Notes under the pieces: model-generated
Told to the model about the DNA's origin: nothing
Databases searched by the model: none
Seen by the model: the letters and a program-made list of their open reading frames with translations, nothing else
In this document: positions 32,290 to 43,227 of the stretch, in pieces
How positions within the stretch are numbered: the stretch's first letter is position 1
How the letters are laid out: each line of letters opens with the position of its first letter
DNA from: Burkholderiales bacterium Ga0077547
Lineage (GTDB): Bacteria > Pseudomonadota > Gammaproteobacteria > Burkholderiales > Burkholderiaceae_C
Assembly (NCBI GenBank): GCA_001464195.1
Contig: LNEY01000010.1
Span: 62,001 to 126,000, forward strand
Length of the DNA: 64,000 bases
Direction: 5' to 3'
Position numbers and translations under genes: made by a program

Positions 32290-33251
32290 CGCTGGCCGGC
32301 CGTCGACCCCCGCATCAGGTTCAGCAGGGTGCTGCACTGCTGACAGCGATGCTGATCGTCGTGCTGGTCAGCAGTGTGGCCTCGGCGATGGTCTGGCAGC
32401 AGTGGCGCGCGGTGCAGGTCGAAAGTGCCGAGCGGGCGCGGACGCAGTCGGCGTGGATCCTGGCAGGCGCGCTCGACTGGGCGCGACTGATCCTGCGTGA
32501 AGACGCCAAGTCCGGCGGTGCAACCACGCTCAGTGACCCCTGGGCCACACCACTGGCTGAAGCCCGGCTGTCGAGCTTTCTCGCTGCCGACAAAGCCAAC
32601 ACCGACGACGGCCCCGAAGCCTTCCTCTCGGGACAGATCACCGACGCACAGGCGCGCTACAACCTGCGCAACCTGGTCGGCAGCGATGGAAAGGTCGTGC
32701 CTGCCGAACTGGCGACGGCCAAGCGCTTGTTCGAGTCGATCGGCGTGGCGGCCGATCTCGCCGACCGGCTCGCCACAGGTCTGAGTGATGCGCTCTCTCG
32801 CCCCGGCAGTGAAGGTCGCTCGGCCACACCCCCTTTGCTGCCGCACACCGTCGCACAGCTGAGCTGGCTGGGGGTCGACACCGACACGTTGCGCCGGATG
32901 GCACCGGTGGTCGTGATCCTGCCGACACGTACCCCGATCAACCTCAACACCGCCTCGCGCGAAGTGATTGCCGCAAGCGTCGACGGCATGGACCTCGGTA
33001 CGGCGGGTCGGCTGGTGCAAAGTCGAGAGCGAGCGCCCTTCAAGGCGCTTTCCGAGGCGCAGAGCCTGATCCCCTCGTCGCTGACACTGAATGCCGATCG
33101 GGTCGATGTGAAGTCGAGCTTCTTCGAGGTGCGCGGGCGCATACGCCTGGGGGACAGGGTGCTTGAAGAACTCTCGCTGGTCGAGCGGCGCGGCCTAGAG
33201 GTGCTCCCCCTGCAGCGCCAGCGGGTGAACTTGCAAGATGCGCCGAGTTGA
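32286..33251 (+). CDS. gspK: Type II secretion minor pseudopilin GspK
   Basis: GspK caps the pseudopilus tip. The 321-residue protein has a leader ending QQG15/AALLTAMLIVVLVSSVASAM and, as usual for GspK, lacks the Glu at mature position 5. The alpha-helical insertion (about 90-200) follows, then the helix-hairpin-helix-like INLNTASREVIAASVDG. Start overlaps gspJ (ATGA). A 147-bp gap to gspL follows, unlike the other tight junctions. Confidence 0.9.
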   Translation: MTLAGRRPPHQVQQGAALLTAMLIVVLVSSVASAMVWQQWRAVQVESAERARTQSAWILAGALDWARLILREDAKSGGATTLSDPWATPLAEARLSSFLAADKANTDDGPEAFLSGQITDAQARYNLRNLVGSDGKVVPAELATAKRLFESIGVAADLADRLATGLSDALSRPGSEGRSATPPLLPHTVAQLSWLGVDTDTLRRMAPVVVILPTRTPINLNTASREVIAASVDGMDLGTAGRLVQSRERAPFKALSEAQSLIPSSLTLNADRVDVKSSFFEVRGRIRLGDRVLEELSLVERRGLEVLPLQRQRVNLQDAPS

Positions 33252-33398
33252 GCGGTCCTTTTGTCGAACTGACCGGCGCGACCCCGGTCAGGTTGGCGCC
33301 CGGGTCGGGTACGCATCGGCAGGGCCAGCCCTGTCAGCTCCCCGCAGGAGCCCCGACTAAACTCCGCCACTGCCCGACCCGGCGTGCCACCTTGCTTT

Positions 33399-34670
33399 AT
33401 GTCCATCCTCGTCATCTCACTGTCGCCGCGTCCCCGCTTGCGCAGTCGCCATGCCGACGGGGCTGCCCACGGACATCCTGCGGTTGAAGGTGAATTCGAT
33501 TACCTGTTGAGTCGCGACGGCTTCACGCTGCAGGCCCAAGGTCGCAGTGCCGCGGCGCTACTTCCAAAGGCTGACAGCGTGATTGCCGTGGTCAGCGAGA
33601 GCGATGTCGCATGGCATCGCATCATCCTGCCGAAGGCACCGCCGGCGCGGCTGCGCGCCGCACTCGCTGGCACGCTTGAAGAGGCCTTGCTCGACGATGC
33701 CGAATCCACCCATCTGGCGCTGGCGCCGGGCGCGGTCGCGGGTCAATCGACCTGGGTCGCCGCCATCAACCGCAGCTGGTTGCGTGGCGAACTCGCCGAG
33801 TTGGAGCGCCAGCGGGTGTTCGTGGACCGGGTCGTGCCGGCGGCCTGGCCCGACTCGCCCCCCTGCGGTCATTTCAGCGCAGCTCACGGTATCGCCTCGG
33901 TGGATGACAGCAGCGCGCACCAAGACGTGGTGCTGACCTGGTCCCATGTCGATGGGGTGGCCGTGCTGCGCTTGCAAGGCGGTCTTGCTCGGTCACTGCT
34001 GCCCACTGAGCTGCCCATCGATGCGCGCTGGACGGCCACACCCGATGTGGCCACAGCTGCAGAGCGCTGGCTCGCAGCGCCGGTGGCGGTGGTGTCGGCA
34101 GGTGAACGCGCCTTGCAGGCCACGCGCACCCTCTGGAACCTGCGCCAATTCGATCTGGCGGCCCGCCACCGCGGCACCCGCGCCGCACGTGACGCCTGGC
34201 GTCGCTTTCTGAGTCCGGGCTGGCGGCCGGTGCGCTACGGTCTGTTGGCCTTGCTGGTGGTGCAGTTGGTTGGTCTGAATGCCTGGGCTTGGCGCTTGCG
34301 CTCGGAACTCGATTCCCAGCGCTTGGCGATGGTCTCGCTGCTGCAAACCACCTTCCCACAGGTCCGTGCCGTGCTCGACGCGCCGCTGCAGATGCAGCGC
34401 GAAGTGGACGCGCTACGCGCGGCGGCCGGTCGCTCGTCGGCCAGTGACTTCGAGCCGATGTTGCTGGCCGCCGCCGCCGCCTGGCCGCCCAGCCAGCCGC
34501 CCGTGGGCAACCTGCGCTACGAGTCGGGTCGGCTCACGCTGGCGGCCACCGGCTGGAGCGACGCCGAGATCGCGCAGTTCCGCACCCAGTTGCTGCCCGC
34601 CGGCTGGCAGGTCGATGCATCGGAAGGCCGTATCAGCCTCCGTCAGGCAACCACAGGTACCCCGCCATGA
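33399..34670 (+). CDS. gspL: Type II secretion inner-membrane platform protein GspL
   Basis: GspL recruits the GspE ATPase through a cytoplasmic actin-like domain and pairs with GspM in the membrane. The 423-residue protein has the cytoplasmic part (about 1-265, including SVIAVVSESDVAWHRIILPK and the ATPase-like RTLWNLRQFD), one transmembrane helix (about 276-298) and a ferredoxin-like periplasmic domain (about 345-420). ATG 33399 is chosen over GTG 33384 because homologues begin shortly before the first strand. The preceding 147 bp have no gene and may contain an internal promoter. Confidence 0.88.
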   Translation: MSILVISLSPRPRLRSRHADGAAHGHPAVEGEFDYLLSRDGFTLQAQGRSAAALLPKADSVIAVVSESDVAWHRIILPKAPPARLRAALAGTLEEALLDDAESTHLALAPGAVAGQSTWVAAINRSWLRGELAELERQRVFVDRVVPAAWPDSPPCGHFSAAHGIASVDDSSAHQDVVLTWSHVDGVAVLRLQGGLARSLLPTELPIDARWTATPDVATAAERWLAAPVAVVSAGERALQATRTLWNLRQFDLAARHRGTRAARDAWRRFLSPGWRPVRYGLLALLVVQLVGLNAWAWRLRSELDSQRLAMVSLLQTTFPQVRAVLDAPLQMQREVDALRAAAGRSSASDFEPMLLAAAAAWPPSQPPVGNLRYESGRLTLAATGWSDAEIAQFRTQLLPAGWQVDASEGRISLRQATTGTPP

Positions 34671-35218
34671 GCCGGCCAGGCGGTGCGCCCGTGAGTCCCG
34701 CTCGGGCCGGTGGCGCACCGCGGCTGCCGGGCTCGTGGATCGCGCGGCGCGACGCACTGCAAGCGCGCTGGACAACGCTGGCGGCACGCGAACGCGCCGG
34801 GCTGACCGCTGCTGTGGCGGTGATCGGCTTGTTGCTGCTGTGGAGCGTGGCGATCCAGCCGGCATGGCGAACGCTGCGTGAGGCGCCTGTCCGCATCGAC
34901 CAACAGGGCGTCCAGCTTCAGCAGCTGCAAGGACTGGCCGTCGAAACCGCTGAGCTGCGCACGATCGCACCGGTTTCCAGCGCACAAGCCAGCGCCGCGC
35001 TGCAAGGGACGATGACCCGATTTGACGGCCGCGCAACGCTGCAATGGCAAGGCGACATCGCCTCCGTCGCGGTCGACGGCCTGAGCGGCGACGAGCTGCG
35101 CGACTGGTTGGCCGAGGTGCGCAGCGCCGCACGCCTGCGCGCCACCGAGGTCCAGCTCACACGCGGTGCGCAGGGCTACACCGGTACGCTGGTCCTCAGC
35201 CCAGGCGGCCCTCGATGA
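34667..35218 (+). CDS. gspM: Type II secretion inner-membrane platform protein GspM
   Basis: GspM partners GspL. The 183-residue protein has a 45-residue cytoplasmic tail, one transmembrane helix (about 47-65, AAVAVIGLLLLWSVAIQP), a short coiled coil and a ferredoxin-like domain with LSGDELRDWLAEVRSAARL. Its start overlaps the gspL stop as ATGA and its stop overlaps gspN in the same way. Confidence 0.88.
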   Translation: MSRPGGAPVSPARAGGAPRLPGSWIARRDALQARWTTLAARERAGLTAAVAVIGLLLLWSVAIQPAWRTLREAPVRIDQQGVQLQQLQGLAVETAELRTIAPVSSAQASAALQGTMTRFDGRATLQWQGDIASVAVDGLSGDELRDWLAEVRSAARLRATEVQLTRGAQGYTGTLVLSPGGPR

Positions 35219-36162
35219 AGCGCTTTTCGCCCAGCCGGCTGGGGCTGCGAGCACGTGGCCGCGGCGCAGCGTTTCAGAACAGCGTGACCGTTTCCCGGTG
35301 GGCCGAATCGAGCGATGCCGAGGCAGCCTGGGACCGCGCTCGCGCCGGCAGCACACGCTGGGGCTGGCTCGGGGCCCTCAGTGGTGCGCTGATCGGACTC
35401 ATCTGCTTTGCCCCGGCGAGTTGGCTGGCCGCCGGCGTGTCCGCGGCCACGCAACAGCGTCTGACGCTGGTGGATGCGCGAGGCAGCATCTGGTCGGGCA
35501 GTGCCGTGTTGGCGCTCACGGGCGGGCCGGGCAGCCGCGACAGCTCCGCATTGCCCGGGCGCCTGGCCTGGACAGCGCGGCCGAGCGGTCTGGGGCTGGA
35601 AGTGGTGCTCAGCCAGGACTGCTGCCTGCATGGCCAGGTCGCCGTGCGGTGGACACCGGGCCTCGGCGGCCACACCGCCACATTGATCCCGCCAGCCGAC
35701 TGGGTCGGTCAGTGGCCGAGCGCCTGGCTCAGCGGCCTGGGCACCCCTTGGAACACAGTGCGCCTGGGCGGTGCGGCACGACTGTTGTCCTCGGGTCTGA
35801 CGCTCGAATCGGTGCAAGGTCGTTGGCGTCTTGCAGGCGGGCTGGACGTCGAGCTGATCAACGCCTCCTCGCGACTCTCCACGCTGGACACGCTCGGCAG
35901 CTACCGGCTGTCGGTGCGGGGGGAGCCGCTGGATGTGCCGCGCGACAGCCGCCGCGGCGGAACGCCGGAAGGAACGGCGCAAATCACGTTGTCCACACTG
36001 GAGGGAGCGTTGCGCCTCAGTGGCCAGGGCAGCTGGGGCCTCGCCGGCTTGCGCTTCACGGGCGAGGCCCGTGCCGCCGATCCCAACGACACGGCGCTCG
36101 GCAACCTGCTGAACATCATCGGACGGCGCGATGGCGCGCGGTCCGTCATTTCGATCGGATAG
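35215..36162 (+). CDS. gspN: Type II secretion protein GspN
   Basis: GspN is an accessory inner-membrane protein present in only some type II systems; its precise role is unsettled. The 315-residue protein has a long polar N-terminus (about 45 residues, longer than usual), a transmembrane helix (about 53-75) and a large beta-rich periplasmic domain of the T2SSN family, with RLTLVDARGSIWSGSAVL near the start and a C-terminal LLNIIGRRDGARSVISIG. ATG 35215 overlaps the gspM stop. Confidence 0.85.
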   Translation: MKRFSPSRLGLRARGRGAAFQNSVTVSRWAESSDAEAAWDRARAGSTRWGWLGALSGALIGLICFAPASWLAAGVSAATQQRLTLVDARGSIWSGSAVLALTGGPGSRDSSALPGRLAWTARPSGLGLEVVLSQDCCLHGQVAVRWTPGLGGHTATLIPPADWVGQWPSAWLSGLGTPWNTVRLGGAARLLSSGLTLESVQGRWRLAGGLDVELINASSRLSTLDTLGSYRLSVRGEPLDVPRDSRRGGTPEGTAQITLSTLEGALRLSGQGSWGLAGLRFTGEARAADPNDTALGNLLNIIGRRDGARSVISIG

Positions 36163-36164
36163 CC

Positions 36165-38405
36165 ATGACTGCTCGTGCTTCCATGTCCTTGCTGCCACTG
36201 CGTTGGCGCCGACACGCATCTCGCGTCGGCACCAGTGCGGTCTGCCTGCCGTTGTCACTGTCCTTGCTGATGTCACCGCTGGGCGTGTTGCCCACCGTGG
36301 CGCACGCGCAGGCCGCAGCGACCGAGGCTGCGGCCAGCCGCTTCCGCGGCGAACCCGTGACACTCAATTTCGTCAATGCCGACATTGACGCGGTGTCGCG
36401 GGCCATGGCGGCCATCCTGCGCCAGCAATTCGTCGTCGACCCACGCGTCAAGGGCACGATGACCCTGTTCAGCGAAAAGGCGCTGGCGCCCCACGAGGCC
36501 TACCTCAACTACCTGGCCGCGCTGCGTGGCCAGGGCTACACCGTCGTCGAAGTCGGTGGCCTGTTCAAGGTGGTACCGGAAGCGGACGCCAAACTGCAGT
36601 CGGGCACGGTATCGGTGGGCGACGTCAACCGGCGCGGCGACCAGGTGTTGACACAGATTTACCGGCTGACGCACGAGAGCGCCAACAATCTGGTGCCGGT
36701 GCTGCGGCCGCTGATCAGCCCCAACAACACCATCAACGCAAACCCCGGGAACAACACGCTGGTCATCACCGATTACGCAGACAACCTGCAGCGCATCGGC
36801 AAGATCATCGCGGCGATGGACACACCGAGCAACGGCGATGTCGACGTCATCACCCTGAAGCACGCGGTGGCCAGCGACATCGGGGCGCTGGTGCAACGGA
36901 TGACCGATTCGGCTGGCGGCACGGCCCCCGGCGCCGCGGGTGGCACCGGCGGTTCGGTGCTGGTCGATCCCCGCAGCAACTCGCTGCTGGTGCGTGCGCC
37001 GAATCCGGCACGCCTGGCGGCCATCCGCTCATTGGTCGACAAGCTCGACCAGCCTGTCCAGGGCGGCAATGCGGCCGGCAACATCTGGGTGGTCTACCTG
37101 AAGAACGCCGATGCAACGAAGCTGGCCGCCGTCCTGCGTGCGGCCTACAGTGCCGGTGGTGCATCCGGTGGGAGCAACAGCGCGGGCACGTCGTCTGGCA
37201 CGGCACCGTCCACGCAAAGTCTGGTCGCTGCGCTCAGCGGCCAGGGCAGCTCTCCCCAGGCTACTGCGCCGGTGACACCGTCGGCCGGTCCGTCGACCGG
37301 TGGCTTCGTGCAGGCCGATCCAGCCACCAATGCGCTGATCATCACCGCGCCCGAACCGATGTACCGCCAACTGCGCGCGATGATCGACCAGCTCGATGCG
37401 CGCCGTGCGCAGGTGTTCATCGAGGCCATGATCGTCGAGGTGACCGGTGACGACTCGGCCGACTTCGGCTTCCAGTGGCAGGCACTGGGCAATGTCAACG
37501 GTCGCTACATCGGCGGCGCGGGCACCAACTTCGGCGCCGGCGGAACCAACATCATCACCAACGCGGCTGCCGACACACTGACTGGCGCGTTGGCCGGCAT
37601 CGGACCGGGTTTCAACATCGGTGTGGTGCGCAAGATCGGCGACAACTATGGCCTGGCCGCCATCGCGCGGGCATTGCAATCGCGCGCTGACACCAACATC
37701 GTCTCGACACCGAACCTGGTCACGCTCGACAACGAAGAAGCAAAGATCATCGTGGGCAGCAACGTGCCGTTCATCACCGGCCAGTACACCAACACCGGGG
37801 GTGGCAACTCGACCGTCAGCCCGTTCCAGACCATCGAGCGCAAGGACGTGGGTGTGACGCTGCGCATCCGCCCGCAGATCGGCGAGAACGGCACGGTGCG
37901 GATGACGCTGTTCCAGGAGTCGTCGAGCCTCGCTTCGGGTACGGCACCTGGCACGTCGAGCGCCGGACCAACGACCAACAAGCGCTCGATCGAATCGACG
38001 GTGGTGGTCGATGACGGGCAGATCATCGTGCTCGGCGGCTTGATCGAAGACACCTTCACGGTCGACAAGTCCCAGGTGCCGATCCTCGGCGACATCCCTT
38101 ATCTGGGCGCTCTGTTCCGCAGCGAGTCGCGCACCAAGAGGCGTACCAACCAGATGGTCTTCCTGCGACCCGTCGTGATGCGCGATGCAACGGCGTCGAA
38201 CAGCCTGTCGATCGATCGCTATGAGTTGCTGCGCGGCGAGCAGAAAGACGTGAGGATCCCCTCCAATCCGCTGCTGCCGCTCAACGGCGTGCCGGTGGTT
38301 CCGCCACTGAAGGCGGTGGAAGACCCCACCCAGGCGATCTCGCCGCCCCCGACCCGAGCGCCGGCCACGGGCCCGACCCCCAGCGCGCCCGCAGGCGCGA
38401 ACTGA
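36165..38405 (+). CDS. gspD: Type II secretion outer-membrane secretin GspD
   Basis: GspD forms the outer-membrane channel. The 746-residue precursor has a long signal region (cleavage near AHA48), N0 (about 60-135, starting VTLNFVNADIDAVSRAM), N1, N2 and N3 domains, a Gly/Ser/Thr-rich insert of about 55 residues inside N3, then the secretin barrel with VPILGDIPYLGALF near 645-658 and a Pro-rich tail. No S-domain-like end is obvious. The start lies 2 bp after the gspN stop. The same frame is open for 1 kb upstream, but that is a compositional shadow over gspM-gspN. Confidence 0.95.
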   Translation: MTARASMSLLPLRWRRHASRVGTSAVCLPLSLSLLMSPLGVLPTVAHAQAAATEAAASRFRGEPVTLNFVNADIDAVSRAMAAILRQQFVVDPRVKGTMTLFSEKALAPHEAYLNYLAALRGQGYTVVEVGGLFKVVPEADAKLQSGTVSVGDVNRRGDQVLTQIYRLTHESANNLVPVLRPLISPNNTINANPGNNTLVITDYADNLQRIGKIIAAMDTPSNGDVDVITLKHAVASDIGALVQRMTDSAGGTAPGAAGGTGGSVLVDPRSNSLLVRAPNPARLAAIRSLVDKLDQPVQGGNAAGNIWVVYLKNADATKLAAVLRAAYSAGGASGGSNSAGTSSGTAPSTQSLVAALSGQGSSPQATAPVTPSAGPSTGGFVQADPATNALIITAPEPMYRQLRAMIDQLDARRAQVFIEAMIVEVTGDDSADFGFQWQALGNVNGRYIGGAGTNFGAGGTNIITNAAADTLTGALAGIGPGFNIGVVRKIGDNYGLAAIARALQSRADTNIVSTPNLVTLDNEEAKIIVGSNVPFITGQYTNTGGGNSTVSPFQTIERKDVGVTLRIRPQIGENGTVRMTLFQESSSLASGTAPGTSSAGPTTNKRSIESTVVVDDGQIIVLGGLIEDTFTVDKSQVPILGDIPYLGALFRSESRTKRRTNQMVFLRPVVMRDATASNSLSIDRYELLRGEQKDVRIPSNPLLPLNGVPVVPPLKAVEDPTQAISPPPTRAPATGPTPSAPAGAN

Positions 38406-38423
38406 CATCGGATCCGATACGCC

Positions 38424-39845
<1,422 letters not shown>

Positions 39846-39846
39846 C

Positions 39847-41061
39847 ATGCCCGCCTATAAATTCGAGGCGCTGACAGCGGCCGGTAAATCCACCACCGGA
39901 CTGCTCGAAGCCGACAACGCGCGCGCAGCGCGTGCGCAGCTGCGGGCGCAGGCGCTGGTGCCGCTGGAGGTGACACAGGTCGCATCCGCCGGCACCTCAG
40001 GCCAGGGGCTGCGTTTCACGGCGCGGGTTTTTTCGACGACGGCACTGGCGGTGTGGACCCGACAACTGGCGGGTCTCGTGGGCAGCGGCTTGCCGCTGGA
40101 ACGTGCCCTCACCTCCTTGAGCGACGAGGCCGAGGACCCACGCCAACGCGAGCTCGTGGCGCACCTGCGCGCCGAGGTCAATGCCGGCTCGCCGTTCGCG
40201 CGCGCTTTGGGCAGCGCCGAGCGCGAGTTCGATGATGTGTACCGCGGCGTGGTCGCGGCCGGTGAGCAAAGCGGCGCGCTGGGGCAGGTGCTGGAGCGGC
40301 TGGCAGACGACCTGGAAGAGCGCCAAGCACTGAAAGCCAAGCTGATCGGCGCGACGCTCTATCCGGCCATCGTGTCGGTGATCGCACTGGTGATCGTGAT
40401 CTTTCTCGTCACCTATGTGGTGCCTCAGGTGGCCTCGGTGTTCACCAGTTCGAAGCGTGCGCTGCCCGCACTGACGATCGCGATGCTGGCCACCAGCGGC
40501 TTTTTGCGCAGCTACGGCTGGCTGCTGCTGCTGGCGATCGGCGCGGGCGTGGGCACCCTGCTGCTGATGCTGCGCAACCCGCTGTTCCGCGAACGCTTCG
40601 ACGCCGGTTGGCTGACGCTGCCGTTGGTCGGCCGGCTCGCGCGCGGTTACAACGCAGCGCGTTTCGCTGGCACGCTGGCGATGCTGGCCGGCGCCGGCGT
40701 GCCGATCCTGAAGGCACTGCAGGCAGCCGCCGAAACGCTGTCGAACCAGGCCATGCGCAGCGATGCGCTGGATGCTCTGGCGCGGGTGCGCGAAGGCGCG
40801 CCGCTGGCCGCAGCGCTCGCCGGCAAGAAACGCTTCCCCGGGCTGCTGGCGATGTTCGCGCGACTGGGCGAGCAGACCGGCCAGTTGCCCGAGATGCTCG
40901 ACCGCGCGGCCAAGCAACTGTCGACCGAGGTGCAACGCCGAGCGCTGCAGATGGCCACCATCCTGGAGCCGCTGCTGATCGTTGCGATGGGTGCCGTGGT
41001 GATGTTGATCGTGCTGGCCGTCCTTTTGCCAATCATCCAGCTCAATACCTGGGTCAAGTAA
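39847..41061 (+). CDS. gspF: Type II secretion inner-membrane platform protein GspF
   Basis: GspF is the polytopic platform protein. The 404-residue protein has the N-terminal YKFEALTAAGKSTTG segment, two repeated T2SSF helical domains (about 70-190 and 270-395), each followed by hydrophobic helices (IALVIVIFLVTYVVPQVASVF; WLLLLAIGAGVGTLLLML; AMGAVVMLIVLAVLLPIIQL), and the typical ending NTWVK. It is the last gene of the gsp operon; no clear intrinsic terminator follows. Confidence 0.95.
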   Translation: MPAYKFEALTAAGKSTTGLLEADNARAARAQLRAQALVPLEVTQVASAGTSGQGLRFTARVFSTTALAVWTRQLAGLVGSGLPLERALTSLSDEAEDPRQRELVAHLRAEVNAGSPFARALGSAEREFDDVYRGVVAAGEQSGALGQVLERLADDLEERQALKAKLIGATLYPAIVSVIALVIVIFLVTYVVPQVASVFTSSKRALPALTIAMLATSGFLRSYGWLLLLAIGAGVGTLLLMLRNPLFRERFDAGWLTLPLVGRLARGYNAARFAGTLAMLAGAGVPILKALQAAAETLSNQAMRSDALDALARVREGAPLAAALAGKKRFPGLLAMFARLGEQTGQLPEMLDRAAKQLSTEVQRRALQMATILEPLLIVAMGAVVMLIVLAVLLPIIQLNTWVK

Positions 41062-41119
41062 CAGCCCCCCAGTCGCTTCGCTTGCTTTCCCGGGCCCATG
41101 GCACGCTGAATGCATGGTG

Positions 41120-41133
41120 ATTGACGTGTCAAT
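41120..41133. promoter_or_regulatory. Perfect inverted repeat upstream of the AAA+ ATPase gene
   Basis: ATTGAC-GT-GTCAAT, a 6-bp half-site palindrome with a 2-bp centre, lies 77 bp before the start codon. It resembles an operator for a small dimeric regulator. It does not match an FNR/CRP box, which needs a 4-6 bp spacer. Confidence 0.3.
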
Positions 41134-41209
41134 GCGGTGCTTCTCCGAGGCATCCCGGCGGCGACACATGGTTGAATGATTCCAGCGAGCTTTGTTTTTT
41201 GGAGGTGCG

Positions 41210-42211
41210 ATGTCTGCTTCCCATGAACTGGTCAAGGTGTCGGGCACCAGCGGCGGTATCCCGATTGCGCGCATGCGCAGCGTCTACCGCGTGGACGACG
41301 TCGGTCGCAAGCTCGACAAGCTGCCGCACAAGGAACACGAAAACCTGCGCTCGACTTACGAACGCATGATCGAACTGGGGCCCGAGCGGTTTCAGGTCAA
41401 GCCGTCGGGTCTGCCGGTGATGGATCACCTGTACGATGACCTGCCGAATTTCTACGAAGTGCTCGACGACGTGAAGCGCCAGCTCGCGCTGTGCGAAGAC
41501 AGCCGCGATGCGCTGGAGATCACGCCGTTGTTGTTGCTCGGGCCACCTGGCATCGGCAAGACACATTTCGCACGTGAGCTCGCTCAATTGCTCGGCACCG
41601 GCATGGGCTTCATCTCCATGAGTTCGATGACCGCCGGCTGGGTGCTGTCGGGCGCGTCGAGCCAGTGGAAAGGCGCGCGGCCCGGCAAGGTTTTCGAGAC
41701 ACTGGTCGATGGCCAGTACGCCAACCCGGTGATGGTGGTCGACGAGATCGACAAGTCTGGCGGCGAGCACGCCTACGACCCGTTGGGCGCGCTGTACAGC
41801 CTGCTCGAACACGACACCGCCGGCAGCTTCATCGACGAATTTGCCGAGGTGCCGATCGATGCCAGCCAGGTCATCTGGGTGGCGACCGCAAACGATGCAC
41901 GAGGCATTCCGGACCCGATCCTGAACCGGATGAACGTCTACGAAGTGCAGGCACCCGACCGTGACGCCGCGCGGCGCATCGCAACCAAGCTCTACAACTC
42001 GATCCGGTCCAGCCATGACTGGGGAAGCCGCTTCGACGAGCAGCCAAACGCCGATGTGCTCGACCGCATGAGCGAGATGGCGCCGCGCGAGATGCGTCGG
42101 GCCTGGATGACGGCCTTTGGCAATGCCAAGCTCGACCGCCGTTCACAGGTGTCGACCACCGACCTGCCGGATGCGCAGCAGCGGCGCACCTCGATGGGTT
42201 TCGTGCAGTAA
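41210..42211 (+). CDS. Lon-like AAA+ ATPase without protease domain
   Basis: The 333-residue protein is a single AAA+ module of the type found in Lon: Walker A GPPGIGKT (111-118), Walker B VMVVDEIDK, sensor 1 (WVATANDARGIPDP), the arginine finger in ILNRM and sensor 2 in PREMRRAW. There is no Lon peptidase domain and no other catalytic domain, so it is probably a stand-alone unfoldase or remodelling factor; its partner is unknown. The N-terminal 100 residues form a helical region. ATG 41210 is preceded by GGAGG. It appears to be a single-gene unit. Confidence 0.85.
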   Translation: MSASHELVKVSGTSGGIPIARMRSVYRVDDVGRKLDKLPHKEHENLRSTYERMIELGPERFQVKPSGLPVMDHLYDDLPNFYEVLDDVKRQLALCEDSRDALEITPLLLLGPPGIGKTHFARELAQLLGTGMGFISMSSMTAGWVLSGASSQWKGARPGKVFETLVDGQYANPVMVVDEIDKSGGEHAYDPLGALYSLLEHDTAGSFIDEFAEVPIDASQVIWVATANDARGIPDPILNRMNVYEVQAPDRDAARRIATKLYNSIRSSHDWGSRFDEQPNADVLDRMSEMAPREMRRAWMTAFGNAKLDRRSQVSTTDLPDAQQRRTSMGFVQ

Positions 42212-42224
42212 AGAGCCTAGCACC

Positions 42225-42243
42225 GCCCGGGCTTCCACCGGGC
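42225..42243 (+). terminator. Hairpin after the AAA+ ATPase gene
   Basis: GCCCGG (42225-42230) and CCGGGC (42238-42243) form a 6-bp GC stem with a 7-nt loop 13 bp after the stop. There is no T-run, so termination strength is uncertain. Confidence 0.35.
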
Positions 42244-42286
42244 CCGGCGCGCTGGAACGGCCAGGCAGCGCCGTATCATCGTTCGC

Positions 42287-43210
42287 ATGCCTGTCTCCCT
42301 TGCCGGCCAACTGGTGGTTGCGATTTCATCGCGCGCGCTGTTCGATTTCGAGGAAGAAAACGAGGTCTTCGAGGCCAGCGACGACCGCGCCTACATGCGG
42401 CTGCAGCTCGACCGGTTGGACGTCACCGCCAAGCCTGGCGTCGCGTTCTCGTTGGTCAACAAGCTGCTCGCGTTCAACCATGCGCCCTCATTGGGCGCCA
42501 ACGAGCCGTCACCGACGCAGCGCGTCGAGGTGGTGATCCTGTCGCGCAACGACCCCGTCTCAGGCATGCGGGTGTTCCGCTCGGCCAAGCAGCACGGTCT
42601 GCCGATCCAGCGTGGCGTATTCACCCGCGGCCAACCGCCATGGCGCTACCTGCAGCCGCTGAACGCGAACCTGTTTCTGTCGACCAACGACGCCGACGTG
42701 CGCTCCGCCCTGGACGCCGGCGTGCCGGCAGCGCGTGTCTACCCGCACTCGGCGCGTGCCTCGGCGGCGCATCCGAACGAGGTTCGCATCGCGTTCGACG
42801 GCGATGCGGTGCTGTTCTCCGACGAGGCCGAGCAGGTGTACCAGCGCGCCGGTCTGAACGCGTTTCAGGAGCACGAGCGTGACCGCGCCGAGAAGCCGCT
42901 GGCTGCCGGGCCGTTCAAGCCGCTGCTCGAAGCGCTGCAGCGGCTGCAACACGCCGCCACGCCAGCGATGAGCATCCGCACCGCGCTGGTGACCGCGCGC
43001 AGCGCGCCGGCCCACGAACGCGCCATCCGCACGCTGATGGACTGGGACATCGAGATCGACGAGGCGATGTTTCTCGGCGGTTTGGCCAAGGGCGAATTCC
43101 TGCGAGAGTTCGAGCCCGATTTCTTCTTCGATGACCAGACCGGTCACATCGAAAACGCAGCGCCCCATGTGCCGGCCGGATTGGTCGCCTCGGGCGTGCT
43201 GAACCGCTGA
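42287..43210 (+). CDS. 5'-nucleotidase, cytosolic cN-I family
   Basis: The 307-residue protein matches the 5'-nucleotidase family related to vertebrate cytosolic cN-I (PF06189), which hydrolyses nucleoside monophosphates. Family features are VVAISSRALFDFEEENEVFE at the N-terminus, the HAD-like RIAFDGDAVLFSDEAEQVY (about 168-186) with candidate catalytic Asp, the TARSAPAHERAIRTL segment and the closing PDFFFDDQ. The bacterial role is probably nucleotide salvage or turnover. It converges with tyrS, both stops lying inside one hairpin. Confidence 0.88.
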   Translation: MPVSLAGQLVVAISSRALFDFEEENEVFEASDDRAYMRLQLDRLDVTAKPGVAFSLVNKLLAFNHAPSLGANEPSPTQRVEVVILSRNDPVSGMRVFRSAKQHGLPIQRGVFTRGQPPWRYLQPLNANLFLSTNDADVRSALDAGVPAARVYPHSARASAAHPNEVRIAFDGDAVLFSDEAEQVYQRAGLNAFQEHERDRAEKPLAAGPFKPLLEALQRLQHAATPAMSIRTALVTARSAPAHERAIRTLMDWDIEIDEAMFLGGLAKGEFLREFEPDFFFDDQTGHIENAAPHVPAGLVASGVLNR

Positions 43211-43227
43211 GCGGAGTTCGGCTCAGC
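43206..43227. terminator. Hairpin containing both stop codons of the convergent 5'-nucleotidase and tyrS genes
   Basis: GCTGAGC (43206-43212) and GCTCAGC (43221-43227) form a perfect 7-bp stem with an 8-nt loop. The two TGA stops lie in the two arms. It has no T-run and could work as a weak bidirectional terminator. Confidence 0.35.

Noticed and set aside
35166..36164. One-kilobase in-frame open extension upstream of gspD
   Set aside because: It overlaps gspM and gspN out of frame, its translation is Arg/Gly/Pro-rich without domain features, and gspD has a proper start and signal at 36165.
41120..41133. FNR or CRP box
   Set aside because: The half-site spacing is 2 bp, not the 4-6 bp required, so only an unspecific operator-like repeat is reported.
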